64,000 nt of DNA from Stomorhina lunata (Eukaryota > Arthropoda > Insecta > Diptera > Rhiniidae). Every line of letters begins with the position of its first letter. The stretch's first letter is position 1. The stretch is from NCBI GenBank assembly GCA_933228675.1, contig OW121744.1, positions 117,699,600-117,763,599 of the forward strand. Direction: 5' to 3'. The notes under the pieces are model-generated. The model had not been told where the DNA came from and did not search any database. It saw only the letters and a program-made list of their open reading frames with translations. This document shows positions 52,801 to 63,444 of the stretch, one piece after another. Both the position numbers and the translations under genes were made by a program.

Positions 52801-55800
52801 CTCTTTTCATTAGTCATTTTTAAAAGAGTGAATAAAATATTTTTTTTTTTTTGATTCACTAATTTAAAAGCTAATGTTTTACAATTTTGAAAACAAAAAT
52901 GTCATAATTTACTACAATATTTTAGGTTTAATTTTATTTATAAAATAAAAAATTAATTTTGAATTTTGGTAATTCATTTAATATTTTTCCCATGAAATAT
53001 GTCTGGCATTTACTCAATGTCTACATTAGATATGGAATGCTGACATGACGTTAGTTTATATTAATCGTGTAACGTCGAACTGAAATCGTAACATGCGTGA
53101 TCTACATTTAACACTAACATCAATTTTAGTTTTAATGCTAGAGATTTCATGTCTTTTATAGACCGCACTTAATTTTTTTATAATTTTGATAAATCTAAAA
53201 AATATGCTAAATATCTTTATACAGATGTTAGTATTTTACACATTTTTATTAATCGTTCGGCCCTTTTAAAGACCACCATCATGTTGTGTAGTATTAATTT
53301 CTCTTTTTTATGTTTCTTTTTCTTTATTGAAATGGTTGTTGGCTATAAAAAATCTAACATAATTATAATGTTAGTTTTGGTTGTTTCACTAAATTTTAAA
53401 TTAAGTTGTAAATTTTTTAATTTTTTATAGAAACAAAAAAACTTAAATTTGAAATGCTTATGTTTGATAAAAGCTTAAGACAACATAAAATGATTAATAA
53501 TGTTTTAAAGAAAAAAATATTAGAAAGATAAAAAAACTTGTTTTGTAGTTAAATTAAAAACCGTAATAAATTTAAACATTTTCTTTATTAAAAAAATCAT
53601 TTAAACAAATAATAATACAATGTTATGACATTAAAAACAAATTACTTTTTGAATATTTAACTTAAATAAGTTTCTTTAGCTGATCTATTTAAACAAATCA
53701 TTTGATTTCTTTTTTAAACAAATTAAAATCTTTTCAAACATTTTTTTTAAGTTTTTCATTAGGGTATTGCACTATAATCCAAATTTATGACTGTTATGTA
53801 TTATTGTAATACATATTTTTTTGACAAAACCAAAAAATGCTGGTGGGGACAACCTTTCCTTAACGCGTTTTGATGATTGGTTAGGCCATCATCATTAGGA
53901 ATAGTATCTCTAATTCTAGACTGATCGAAAACCACGATTTATATGTAATTTGCGAGACAAAATAAATACGAAATATTTTTTTTTAATTTTCTGTGGTACA
54001 TTTTTTGCAATGCTTAGATATGGGAATAGGGAATTCGACATTAGTTCATATAAGCGACCTATCTTCCAGCTACATATGTTTATATATACATACATATCAT
54101 ATACATATTATATCTACTTATAAATGTATTTCTTTAAATGTACACAAATAGCACCCGGAGTAATAAATCATTTTTGAATGACATCTTTTACTTACGAAAA
54201 TTGTCTAAAAACTCATAAGATTGAAAATCATTTTAGCTAGAACTCTACAAGATAGTTAGGAGGACTAAAAATAACAACTATATAAAGTACATACAATAAC
54301 AATTGTATTATCAATATCACGTTGTAGAAAGAAATGTATATACTACACACATACATACAAATATAACATTTTAAAAAAGTAACAGACAAAAACAATTGTA
54401 CATATGTCATTTATCCAAACTTGTCATCAAAGATACAGATAAAATTCCATTGAAATTGAAATGCAACCAACAAACAGCAGCAGCGAAATAAGTACAACAA
54501 CAGCAAGACAGACAGACAGATACATAAATACTACTTTAAAGGAAAGAACGCCTGTTGTTGAGCCATAAACGTGTTAACAGGCCTTTAAAATTGCTTTAGC
54601 TGTTGTAAAATAATGCCGATTATGTCTTAATACAATTCTTCTACTTGAAAACAAATCCCAGACCTAACGCTGTGGATGGCTTAAAGAGTTTTTGTGAGTT
54701 ATAAAGAATTTATTGCTCCTGTAGTGAATTTTCGGGAAGTTGCAAGGAAATTTAAAATTGTATACAAATACACACAAAACAGCATGATATCTACAGTATT
54801 GACAAGTTATGGCGACTTTAAGCACATTAGACAGACAGACAGTCAGTCAGTTTTTTGTATTAATTTTTGTTAACGTGCAAAAATTAAAGCAAAGATATTT
54901 TAAATTACATTCAAGGACAATAGTAATAGTGTGTAGATGAAAAGACAAAGTAAGTAAAATGTTGTTTTTACTGGATTTTAGGACCCGACGTTGCCTTGTT
55001 ATTAACGATTCAAAATTGCAAATTAGATACATAACGTTCTCTCACCTCAAAGAGTTCATACTTAACTAATCTCACTGACAAAAAAAAATCTAAGTTTGAA
55101 GACGATCCCCCTAATTCATAAACAAAATAACTATAGCTATGACAAGCTTAAAATTCAAATTTTCCATAAAAAATCCTACTATAACAATTTGATAATTTTG
55201 TAATTCGTTTTTGAATTAGGGGGGGGGGATATCTTTAATAGTTTTAAAGTTACACGGTCTGCACCGAAACTGACTGTTAACAAAACTAAGTTTTCAATGA
55301 ACATACATACATATTATGTATGTATATTTATATATACCGGATATATGACCTATCTACAAGCATGTATACCTATAAGCAAGGATGTATTATATTATTTATG
55401 ACTTATGTATGTAATTTCTGTTTTAAATGCCGCCCTTAAAATAAAATAAAACATGAAGTGTTACTTTTATTTAATGATAGGCAGAAATTGAAATTTTTAT
55501 TTTAAAATTTTATTATCAATAATGATGACAAATTCTAAGTTTTTTAAAGGTAACTAATGTGGGTTTAAATGGCCACTTTGGCTCCACTATATTTAATGAC
55601 TAATAAAAAACTCATGAATATGTTATCGTACGGTATTGCCGACAAGTCTTGAAGGAAGCCGAATATACATACATATGTATGTATGTGTATATATGTTGGC
55701 AGAGTTAAATGTATTGTTGTTAAGTGTAAAGCAACAAAAAGAATAAATTTATTTATAAATCACCATAAATAGGTTAAAAATAATAATAATAATAATAATT

Positions 55801-58800
55801 TTTGTTTTTTTAATTTTTTTTTTCTAGGGCAAAGCCCGTGGCAATCGCACAGCTATATATCTGCGTTCAGTATTTCAATCCCACCTCGAGTCCTTAGGTA
55901 GTTCAGTACAAAAACATGCCGGAAAAGTTTTATTTATAGCCATTTTAGTATTAAGTACATTTTGTGTTGGTCTTAAATCGGCACAAATTCATTCAAAAGT
56001 CCATCAGCTGTGGATACAAGAGGGTGGACGTCTCGAATCAGAGCTGGCGTATACCCAAAAAACCATTGGAGAGGCTGAAAGTTCAACGCATCAATTACTA
56101 ATACAAACGGCCCACGATCCAAATGCCTCCGTCTTGCATCCGGAAGCTTTATTAACACACTTAAAGGTATTGAAGAAAGCAAGCACGGTTAAGATCCATA
56201 TGTTTGATACAGATTGGAGTCTAAGGGATGTGTGTAATTCGCCAACAACGCCAAGTTTTGAAGGGCCCTATTTTATAGAACAAATTTTTAAGCATTTAAT
56301 ACCCTGTTCGATAATAACACCCCTGGATTGTTTTTGGGAAGGAAGTCAGTTATTGGGACCAGATTTTCCAGTACAAATACCGTAAGTTATTCTTAGCTTT
56401 TAGAAAATAATCATATAAATTACTTAATGAATATACCTTTCCTACATTTCAGTGGCATGGATGAACGTATAACCTGGAGTACATTAAATCCCTCTAGTCT
56501 TATGCAAACAATGAAAAAACAAATGAGCGATCAAAAAATCTCTTTTGACTTCGACACTGTCGAACAATATATGAAGAGAGCAGCCATCACTTCGGGTTAC
56601 ACTGAAAAACCTTGTCTGGACCCCAAAAATTCTGAATGCCCCGATACTGCACCCAATAAGAATAGTGAGCAACCATTGGATGTGGGAGCCATACTAACTG
56701 GTGGCTGTTACGGTTTTGCTGCCAAATATATGCACTGGCCTGAGGAGTTAATAGTTGGTGGAGTACAACGTAATCGTACTAGCCATTTGCGCAAAGCCAA
56801 AGGTCTACAAACCGTTGTTCAGTTAATGACTGAAAAGGAAATGTACGATTTATGGAATGAAAACTACAAGGTTCATCATATTGGTTGGAGTCCCGAAAAG
56901 GCGGCTGAGATCTTAAATGCTTGGCAGAGAAATTTCTCAAAGGCGGTTGAAAATATAATGAGAGATTCTTCCATAGCCAAAAAGTATGATGCATATGTGT
57001 TTTCTTCAGCTACTTTGGATGATATTTTAGAAAAATTTTCAAATCCCAAACCATTGAGTATAGTCATTGGTGTCGTAGCTACCGTTATATATGCCTTCTG
57101 TACTTTAATCAGATGGCGTGACCCGGTCAAGGGTCAATCAAGTGTCGGCGTTGCTGGCGTGTTGTTAATTGGCTTTTCAACTGCGGCTGGTTTAGGGTTG
57201 TGTGCGATTTTGGGCATTGTGTTCAATGCTGCCAGTACCCAAGTCGTTCCATTTTTGGCATTGGGTTTAGGTGTTGACCACATATTTATGCTGACAGCTG
57301 CTTATTCCGAGAGTAATCGCAAAGAACAAACCAAATATATTTTGAAAAAAGTTGGTCCAAGCATTTTGTTCAGTGCTTGTACTACTACAGGAGCTTTTTT
57401 TGCAGCTGTGTTTATACCTGTTCCGGCTTTAAAGGTATTTTGTTTGCAAGCTGCTATAGTTATGTGCTTCAATTTGGCTGCTGCTCTTTTAGTATTCCCG
57501 GCTATGATTTCCCTGGACTTGAGAAGAAGAACTGCGGGCAGAGCTGATATTTTCTGTTGCTGTTTTCCAATATGGAAAGAAAAGCCTGTAAACCAGCTTT
57601 CTCACATGAACAATAATATGCAAAGAAACAGTAATCGTTTGAGAAATTCATCTTCTACAGTTTTACCAAAAAATTGCAATAATTCAAGATCACCAGGTAC
57701 CAGTGTTAGTCATGTATTACCGCAAGAAGAGGCTTTATTATCATGCAATAGCGAGAAACGTCTGCCCGCCTTTTCTTTTTCCAAATTTGCCATAAAATAT
57801 TACACCCCCTTTCTAATGAAAAGCTGGGTAAAGTTTCTAGTGGTTATGTCATTCGTGGGCACTGTTATTTTCAGTTTGTATTGTTCAACTAAACTACAAG
57901 ATGGCTTGGATTTGATTGATTTGGTACCCAAAGAGACCAATGAATACAAGTTTCTAAATGCTCAAACATCAATGTTTGGCTTTTACAGTATGTATGCCGT
58001 GACCCAAGGTAATTTTGAATATCCCAACAATCAACGTTTGTTGCATGAATATCATGAGGCTTTTGTTCGCGTGCCACATGTGATTAAGAATGACAACGGT
58101 GGCTTGCCGGACTTTTGGCTGTCTTTGTTCCGTGATTGGTTAAGAAACCTGCAAAGAATATTTGATCGTGAGTTCAAAGATGGTCGTATAAATCAAGAAG
58201 GCTGGCATTCAAATGCTTCTAGTGATGCTATTTTAGCCTACAAGCTGCTAGTACAAACCGGTTATGTAGACAATCCTGTTGATAAAAAGTTGGTGTCTCA
58301 ACATCGTTTGGTCGACAATGAGGGTATTATCAATCCAAAGGCGTTTTACAATTATCTTTCGGCTTGGGCAACAAATGATGTCTTTGCCTATGGAGCTTCT
58401 CAGGTATGTAGTTGCTTGCTCTAAACTGTTAAACTGTTGAACTTTAATATTTACATTTATCTTATTTATAGGCTAAATTACATCCCGAACCTAGACAATA
58501 TTATCATGTACCTACCGAATATGATCTAAAAATTCCCAAGTCATTGCCCTTGGTCTATGCTCAACTGCCTTTCTATCTACATGGTTTAACGGATACATCA
58601 GAAATTAAATCGTTGATTAGCCACATACGAGATTTAAGTGTGCGTTTTGAAACTAGGGGTCTACCCAATTATCCCTCAGGTAAATATTTATTTGATTTGT
58701 TTTATTAAATTGTGTTTTTGTATTTAATTATTTATTTACATAATTTTAGGCATTCCTTTTATATTTTGGGAACAATATATGACTCTAAGATCATCGTTAT

Positions 58801-60110
58801 CTTTGATCCTTTGCTGTTGTATGGTGGCCGCCTTTGTCTTAGTTTCAATTCTATTATTATCCGTTTGGGCAGCTGTTCTTGTGGTTTTCAGTGTTTTGGC
58901 TTCTTTGGCTCAAGTTTTTGGAGCCATGACTTTGTTGGGCATTAAGTTGTCAGCATTACCCGCAGTCATACTCATACTTAGCGTGGGTATGATTGTATGT
59001 TTTACAGTTCACATTTCATTGGTAAATTAAAAAATTTTTACAATTTTATACTAGATTTAATATAATAAATACTTTTCTTGTCTCTTTTAGGGTTTTATGA
59101 CCTCGGTAGGGAACAGGGAACGTCGTGTTTTGCTCTCAATGCAGGTGTCATTGGGTCCCTTGACCCATGGTATTTTAACTTCCACTCTGGCAGTTTTTAT
59201 GCTATCCACTTCTCCTTTTGAATTTGTCATACGTCATTTCTTTTGGCTACTTTTGGTTGTCCTATGCGTTGGAGCATTCAATAGTCTTGTGGTATTTCCC
59301 ATTATACTCAGCATTATAGGACCGGAGGCTGAATTAGTACCACTTGAACATCCAGATCGCATATCAACACCTTCACCACAATTGTCACGTAGCAATAAAC
59401 GTGCCAATAAAACTGTTATTGTACATGGCTCATCACGTTCTTCATCGTCGCGCTGCCAAAAACCACATTATCATCATAAAGATGTTAACATCAATGATCC
59501 TTCGTTGACAACCATAACTGAAGAGCCACCATCCTGGAAGTCTTCCAATTCATCAATACAAATGAATAATGAATGGGGTAACAATAATATGAATAATACC
59601 GGTGGCGTTAACAGTCATTATGGTAACAATATTAATTATGCCAACAATATGAATTATCATCATCATCATCATCCACCACCACCACTTAATATGCAACAAC
59701 AACAACAGCAACCACCTTTATCTTCATCGCAAACTCATCATCCTCACCATCACCACAATCACAACCATCATCCTCACTACAATCCCATGTATGCTACACA
59801 TCCCCCACCACCTCCCCAATATCATCAACATCATACGAATACAGGGGGTCCATCATCACAGGGCAACTTGAATAATGCACCACCAACATCGCATCATTCC
59901 ACGAATCTCAATGGTGGTGACGCTAGCAGTGCTAACAAGAATATAAATAACTTTCCACCCGAATTACAAAGTATTGTTGTACAACCGGAAGTTACGGTCG
60001 AAACGCATCATTCTGATACCAATACTACCAAAGTAACGGCCACAGCCAATATTAAGGTAGAATTGATTACACCTGGTCGGGCGGTAAGAAGTTATAATTT
60101 TACTTCATAG
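37875..60110 (+). CDS. ptc: Patched, Hedgehog receptor (complete, six coding exons)
   Basis: Exons: 37875-38012, 55828-56381, 56453-58403, 58472-58679, 58750-59021 and 59091-60110, all with GT-AG introns and consistent phases; 1380 residues predicted. An in-frame TAA at 37860-37862 precedes the first ATG; M6 is an alternative start. Twelve-pass RND-type protein of the plasma membrane and endosomes that binds Hedgehog and, when unbound, represses Smoothened by sterol transport. Visible features: SLPRVPDTHGDVVDEKLFSD N-terminus as in Drosophila; TM1 about 79-96; first ectodomain about 97-430; sterol-sensing domain 432-590 with G502-LGV-D506 in TM4; D586, apparently equivalent to Drosophila D584 (ptc-S2); cytoplasmic loop about 590-690; TM7 about 692-712; second ectodomain; TM8-12 in exons 5-6. 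The cytoplasmic tail, from about residue 1115, is longer than in Drosophila (1286 residues in total) and rich in His, Pro, Gln and Asn. It has a PPQY motif (1282-1285), a potential Nedd4/Smurf WW-domain site. Introns 2-5 are 68-71 bp; intron 1 is 17.8 kb. Confidence 0.97.
39341..39349 (+). promoter_or_regulatory. Candidate Ci/Gli site in ptc intron 1
   Basis: Perfect GACCACCCA, 1.3 kb downstream of the first splice donor, the closest perfect site to the presumed promoter on either side. The flanks (TTTTCAAAGACCACCCAAAA) are unlike those of the other copies. Confidence 0.5.
39350..41808. other. AT-rich intronic sequence
   Basis: No gene. It holds TGGCAACACTGTT at 39932, its inverse near 40256 and CGGCAACACTTAA near 41030, plus a CAA-rich island at about 41030-41560 of enhancer-like composition. 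The phrase CATGTCATTTAACAGGA occurs near 40363 and, one base different, near 41755. Confidence 0.4.
41809..42217. mobile_element. MITE, 409 bp, 19-bp perfect inverted ends
   Basis: CACAATCCGTTGCAAATAG at 41809-41827 is exactly complementary to 42199-42217, and pairing continues imperfectly inward (GCATTGTAGC against GCTACGATGC). The interior shares segments with 34120-34255. No coding capacity. Confidence 0.85.
42398..42435. repeat. Perfect hairpin, 16-bp stem and 6-nt loop
   Basis: ACTAGACCCACAATTT at 42398-42413, loop CAGCTC, then AAATTGTGGGTCTAGT at 42420-42435. It is more GC-rich than its surroundings and lies just before the minus copy of the TATACCC family. Confidence 0.92.
42475..42715 (-). 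mobile_element. TATACCC-family copy, minus orientation, partial
   Basis: It carries the reverse of ATTCCGGGAAGGC and AGTGATTCTGAGTCGATTGC, then CAGACCAATATTTCTATGCG, and ends near AATATACCCTTTCCACCTCC. The same internal phrases occur in the 2618 and 50505 copies. Confidence 0.75.
43002..43329. mobile_element. MITE, 328 bp, 13-bp inverted ends with target duplication
   Basis: TACCCAGTAAGAA at 43002-43014 and TTCTTACTGGGTA at 43317-43329 are exact complements. The flanks carry ATAAAA immediately on both sides (42996-43001 and 43330-43335), a likely 6-bp target-site duplication. The interior is rich in TTTGA/TCAAA repeats. Confidence 0.85.
43941..44504. mobile_element. Tc1/mariner-like MITE, 564 bp
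   Basis: TGAGGAGGTCCATAACAAAA plus CGCAATAATT (43941-43970) pairs with 44475-44504 at 28 of 30 positions. TA flanks both ends, as expected for Tc1/mariner. TATTGCGTTTTG-type motifs recur inside near 44140, 44190 and 44362. Confidence 0.82.
44505..46860. other. AT-rich intronic sequence with an isolated CTATAG unit
   Basis: No gene. 44880-44955 contains CACCTTAGTTTTTCTATAGA followed by AAATTTATCGG and, further on, AATTGGCGATCTCCTAAG, recognisable single diverged copies of the 31-bp unit found at 46.9 kb. Confidence 0.5.
46861..49214. repeat. 31-bp minisatellite of two alternating palindromes, about 76 units
   Basis: Each unit consists of TTTTCTATAGAAAA (14-bp perfect palindrome) and GGCGATCGCC (10-bp perfect palindrome), joined by GTT and TTAG. 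The period is 31 bp (unit 1 is 46861-46891) and most units are identical. Variants include units one T shorter (47419, 47449, 47728), AGATGG in place of AGTTGG, and TCTTCTATAG near 47264. The last units near 49150-49214 are degenerate. It lies entirely in ptc intron 1 and has no coding sense. Confidence 0.97.
49215..49862. other. AT-rich intronic sequence
   Basis: Nothing recognised apart from GACCACACA (Runt-like) at 49796-49804. Confidence 0.4.
50060..50157 (+). pseudogene. Harbinger transposase N-terminal remnant
   Basis: The frame reads WFDDGNDTVPERVQRKLIRD then SSNIMDTHN, stop. The RKLIRDSSN segment resembles the conserved RxLRDxSNPF stretch near the start of PIF/Harbinger transposases. 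Only about 30 residues remain, so identification leans on the element context. Confidence 0.5.
50505..51150 (+). mobile_element. TATACCC-family copy nested in the Harbinger relic
   Basis: TATACCCTTCACCACCATAG at 50505, then ACCCACCTTTTAGTATATCA, TTTCTGAGTCGATTTAGCGA, a CCGTCCGTCCGTCTGGCTGG run and GGTACCTCCCATAGGCCCCA. Close in order and content to the 2618 copy. The right end is not clear. Confidence 0.78.
51190..51530 (-). pseudogene. Myb/SANT-like (zeste-type) DNA-binding protein remnant
   Basis: Leftward reading gives KQYEEMVEYMTRHHGLAKGH, KNKLSHMWKKL, a stop, then in shifted frames DVKGWKK and GTGGGPSR. The order and spacing match the Myb/SANT-like domain of zeste-type proteins (YxxMVxFMxxHxxLAxG, W, DVKGWKKxW, TGGGPS). 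Such a gene accompanies the transposase in PIF/Harbinger elements. Stops and frame shifts make it non-functional. The plus-strand 134-residue open frame here is its shadow. Confidence 0.68.
51861..55103. other. AT-rich intronic sequence
   Basis: No gene. It contains the Ci site at 52279, GACCACCAT near 53271, CATA/TATG microsatellites (52117-52170, 54070-54130) and a CAG/ACA-rich patch at 54470-54530. Confidence 0.4.
52279..52287 (-). promoter_or_regulatory. Candidate Ci/Gli site in ptc intron 1
   Basis: TGGGTGGTC on plus is a perfect reverse-complement match, 3.5 kb before exon 2. No other motif cluster is evident around it. Confidence 0.45.
55104..55231. mobile_element. Small MITE, about 128 bp
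   Basis: GATCCCCCTAATTCATAAAC at the left pairs with TTTTTGAATTAGGGGGGGGG ending GAT at the right. The interior is AT-rich. The G run at the right end is longer than the left C run. Confidence 0.7.
55232..55827. other. 3' end of ptc intron 1
   Basis: AT-rich with a 20-bp palindromic microsatellite (ATACATACATATGTATGTAT at 55665-55684), an (AAT)n run near 55780 and a T-rich polypyrimidine tract before the exon 2 acceptor. Confidence 0.5.
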
Positions 60111-61368
60111 CAATAAAGCGAGAAGAGAGAATAAAAAAGATTAGATAATTTTAAATTATTTATTGCAACAAAAGAGCATTGTAAGTTTTAAATTTTTAGT
60201 GTACATAAATAGAATATTACAAAAAAAAGAAAGTATAAAAAATATAGTTAATATAGACCTGATATTTAAGCCAAAATAGTAACCAAGTAACACAACATTA
60301 ACAAAATACATGTAACATACTTGTTATTATAAACATTTGTCACAAATTTCTTTAAAAACTGTGAGAGACTGATCATCTTCGTTCAAAATCTTTATAAAAT
60401 TTAAATATTTCAAAAAATTTGCAACACTTTAAAATTCACACCAACATTAAATTTACAGTAGACGTTAAATGTAATCTTAACAGGATGTTAAATTATGTAT
60501 TTGGCCATATTACCTCTACGTACATATGCATGTATGTAGGTGGTCGACATTTAACACTTACATGGATGTTAAAGGTAATGTTAGAGATTCTGTTGTAAAA
60601 ATCGCATCATTATCTTTTTAGTTTTGAAGATATTTTACACTTTGTAATTTAAAATCTTTTTTATTTATTTATATAACTATAACTTCTGTTAAAAAAATCC
60701 ATTAAAGTTACCACTAAAATATGTACAAAATATTCAAAACAAAAAAAATTGGTCCAACCTTAAAAGTTCTTTAGAAAGATTTATTAAAAAACCATATATG
60801 TATGTATAAGCTTAAAGTCTAATAGATTGTATATAATTTTCCTTGATTAGTTGCTAAAAACCTAAATTATTGTAGGTTTAAACTATTTTATATTAATGAT
60901 AGATTTATTTTAATAACTTGCAACTAAAATAACTAAAAACCCTATAGTATTTATAAATATTTATACAAAATAATATACTCGTAATAAAAAATTATATAAA
61001 TACATATTTTATTTTATTTAGAAGAAAACAATGATTTATTAGTTGAATGTACGAATTCGAATTCCTCTTTAAAATGACTGTATACCAATTATTTACTTAT
61101 ACACAACTTCATTAAAATATATTTATTTAAAAATTTGTATTGTTTTTATTTGTATATGTTTTTTTAAATATCATTTTGTTTTAGAATTTAAACAAGTATT
61201 TTAAGAAAAAAAAAACTGAACTATTTATATTTATTATAAATGTAAATTTATTGATTTTTATTGTCTTATAATAATTGTGTATAAACTATTATTTATGTAT
61301 TATAATGTAATTATTATGGCATTTACAATTTGTAATGAGAAACTAAAATATGCTGCTCGAAAAATAAA
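60111..61368 (+). other. Probable ptc 3' UTR
   Basis: AT-rich sequence after the stop, with TTATTTATTTAT (AU-rich-element-like) near 60658 and further TATTTAT strings. A very proximal AATAAA lies at about 60112. The extent is inferred from the distal AATAAA at 61363; no transcript evidence. Confidence 0.4.
61363..61368 (+). terminator. Candidate ptc polyadenylation signal
   Basis: AATAAA about 1.25 kb after the stop codon, followed by AT-rich, T-rich sequence. The proximal AATAAA immediately after the stop is an alternative. Confidence 0.35.
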
Positions 61369-61545
61369 GACTAAATTTACATTTAAAATTTTTTTTTATT
61401 TTTATTATTTAAGACTCAAGTTTTTACATAAGCGATCCTGTTGATAAAAGTGTTTAGTCCTTAATTTTTAATATTTCAGATGATACTTGAATATATGTAC
61501 ATACGTTTTATTTGTAGTATTGGGATCCTACCCCGATTTACTTTT

Positions 61546-61709
61546 GGCCTGTTCTGAAATGCATCACTGCACTGCATCATGATTGCAAACTTTGCAGCGT
61601 GAAATACTATGATGCGCTGTTAAGGCGTAAATATTTTTGGGCGGCAGTTAGCTTATTATCAAGCGGTAAATTTCGTGATGAAGCACAGTGATGCATTAAC
61701 GAACAGGCC
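61546..61709. mobile_element. MITE, 164 bp
   Basis: The left arm GGCCTGTTCTGAAATGCATC then ACTG and the right arm CAGTGATGCATTAACGAACA then GGCC are inverted, with about 20 of 24 positions pairing. The interior is more GC-rich than its surroundings (GGCGTAAATATTTTTGGGCG). Confidence 0.78.
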
Positions 61710-63444
61710 CTTTGTTAAAATTTAAAGTCGTATGTTTTTCGATTTGAACATATATACGTGTCAATGTGTTACTTGTATTGAGGATGGGAAACTCCCATTG
61801 CTTCGATCCCTTTTATTCATGATTTAATATACTGAAGGTTGTTCCATTTTCTCTTTTTTTCGACATGATAGCGTTTTTTGGGATAATCAAAAAATCAAGA
61901 TAGCACAGCAGAACTAAAACGAATGCATTATTAATTAATACAAAAATTGTTTATACAAAATCTTTTCATAATAAATTTTATTACATATCAAATTAACTAT
62001 CTGTCTGTATGCCTGGCTAAAACTATGCTTTTGTTTTCAGTAAATTTTTATGTTACAAAACTATTTTATTTAAAATATTGATATTTATTACATTTCTGGA
62101 CTGCTGGTATTTCCTTAAAAATTACGAAATTTTTAGAAACATTTTTAGAATAATTTATAAAACACCAGGCGAACAGAAAATCGAAGCAAGAGTAGAACTT
62201 AAACGAAATTATGTAAAATGCTTGAATAAAATCAAAAGAATAGTTACATAAAATATTTTTTTTTTTTCAAATTAACTGCCTGTCTAAGCCTAAAACTTTG
62301 CTATTGTTTTCGAATGTCATTGTACACATTACGAGAACACCAACAACGATATGGAAAAATTTAAATTATATATCTACGATTTTGTGCAAACTTTAATATT
62401 CATTAGAGCTGGCTGTAGACAACTCATGTTAAGGCTTCGTTTGACCTATCATGGTAAAGTTGGTTCCAAAACAATGTTATGGAATTATTTCAAAAAAATC
62501 TCGCGATTTTTTTGAAATAATTTTTCAAAATAAATTTTTATTTAACTTTAACCATTAATGTTAAAAAAAAAAGTAGGAAGCGCCGCAGGCGAAATTTTTA
62601 TTTAACTTTATCCATTAATGTTAAAAAAAAATTCTTAAAATTGAAAGTTCTTTATGGGCTATAAAATGTTTAAAATCGATGCAGTTCAATTAAACTAGAC
62701 TTTAAAAATGAAAGATAAAAAAATCAACTTTAAACCCCAATATCTTTGTTATCTTAAAAGATATCAGCTAATTATTAGTATCAGATGAAAGCTTAAAAGG
62801 TTGACTACTTATGTCTATACATCATTGGATTACGTTATATCGGTCAGTTTTCGAGATATGGACATTTTCGCTAAAAAACCAAGGGTAAAATTTAACATTT
62901 GTTGATTAGTTCCTTAATGGGTTAATGAAAGGTAAAAAAGGTTATATCGTTTAAAAGATATTTTGGAGCACTTTCACATGACATATATATCGCAACTATC
63001 GGTTCAAAATTAAGAGTAATAAATCGATTTATACTTCGGAACTTTAAAGCACTGTATCTCCTAAACTAAAAGGTTCTTGCCAAAAATTTGTATACTAGTG
63101 TTCTTAAAATTAAAAGTTCTTTATGGGCTATAAACATTTTTAAGATCGGTGCGGTTCACCTGAACTAGACTTAAGCCAAAAAAATCATTATATTTTATCA
63201 TCCAAAAGTTTTACCATCATTATTGCTCATTAAGAATTTGAGGACATAATATTTAATATAAAAATTATATGTCTTGTGTAGATGGGTAGTTGAAAAATGT
63301 TGGCAAATGATCTGGCATCTTATTTTTGACAACTAAAAACAATATAAAAAAGAAGAAGCACAGTGTTTTTTTCCTGTTTTTCTCAATAGTTTCTTATTTT
63401 TTATGAACTGTACAAGTTTAATTAACTTTTAATAAAACTTTAAA
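61710..63444. other. Intergenic region between ptc and GM130 with direct repeats
   Basis: ATTTTTATTTAACTTTAnCC then ATTAATGTTAAAAAA occurs at about 62535 and 62597. AAAGTTCTTTATGGGCTATA is shared by the blocks at about 62636-62705 and 63106-63178. This is an unclassified repeat. The last 150 bp should include the GM130 promoter. Confidence 0.5.

Larger units (their letters stand above)
38013..55827 (+). other. ptc intron 1 (17.8 kb)
   Basis: Donor AAG|GTAAGT and acceptor TTTTTCTAG|GGC. It contains two perfect Ci sites, four MITEs, one PIF/Harbinger relic, two TATACCC-family copies and the 31-bp palindromic array. I saw no coding exon inside it. A weak TATACCC-family fragment lies at about 38460-38650. 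Confidence 0.9.

Noticed and set aside
56484..57130. Minus-strand open frames of 62-84 residues within ptc exon 3
   Set aside because: Antisense shadows of the patched coding sequence.
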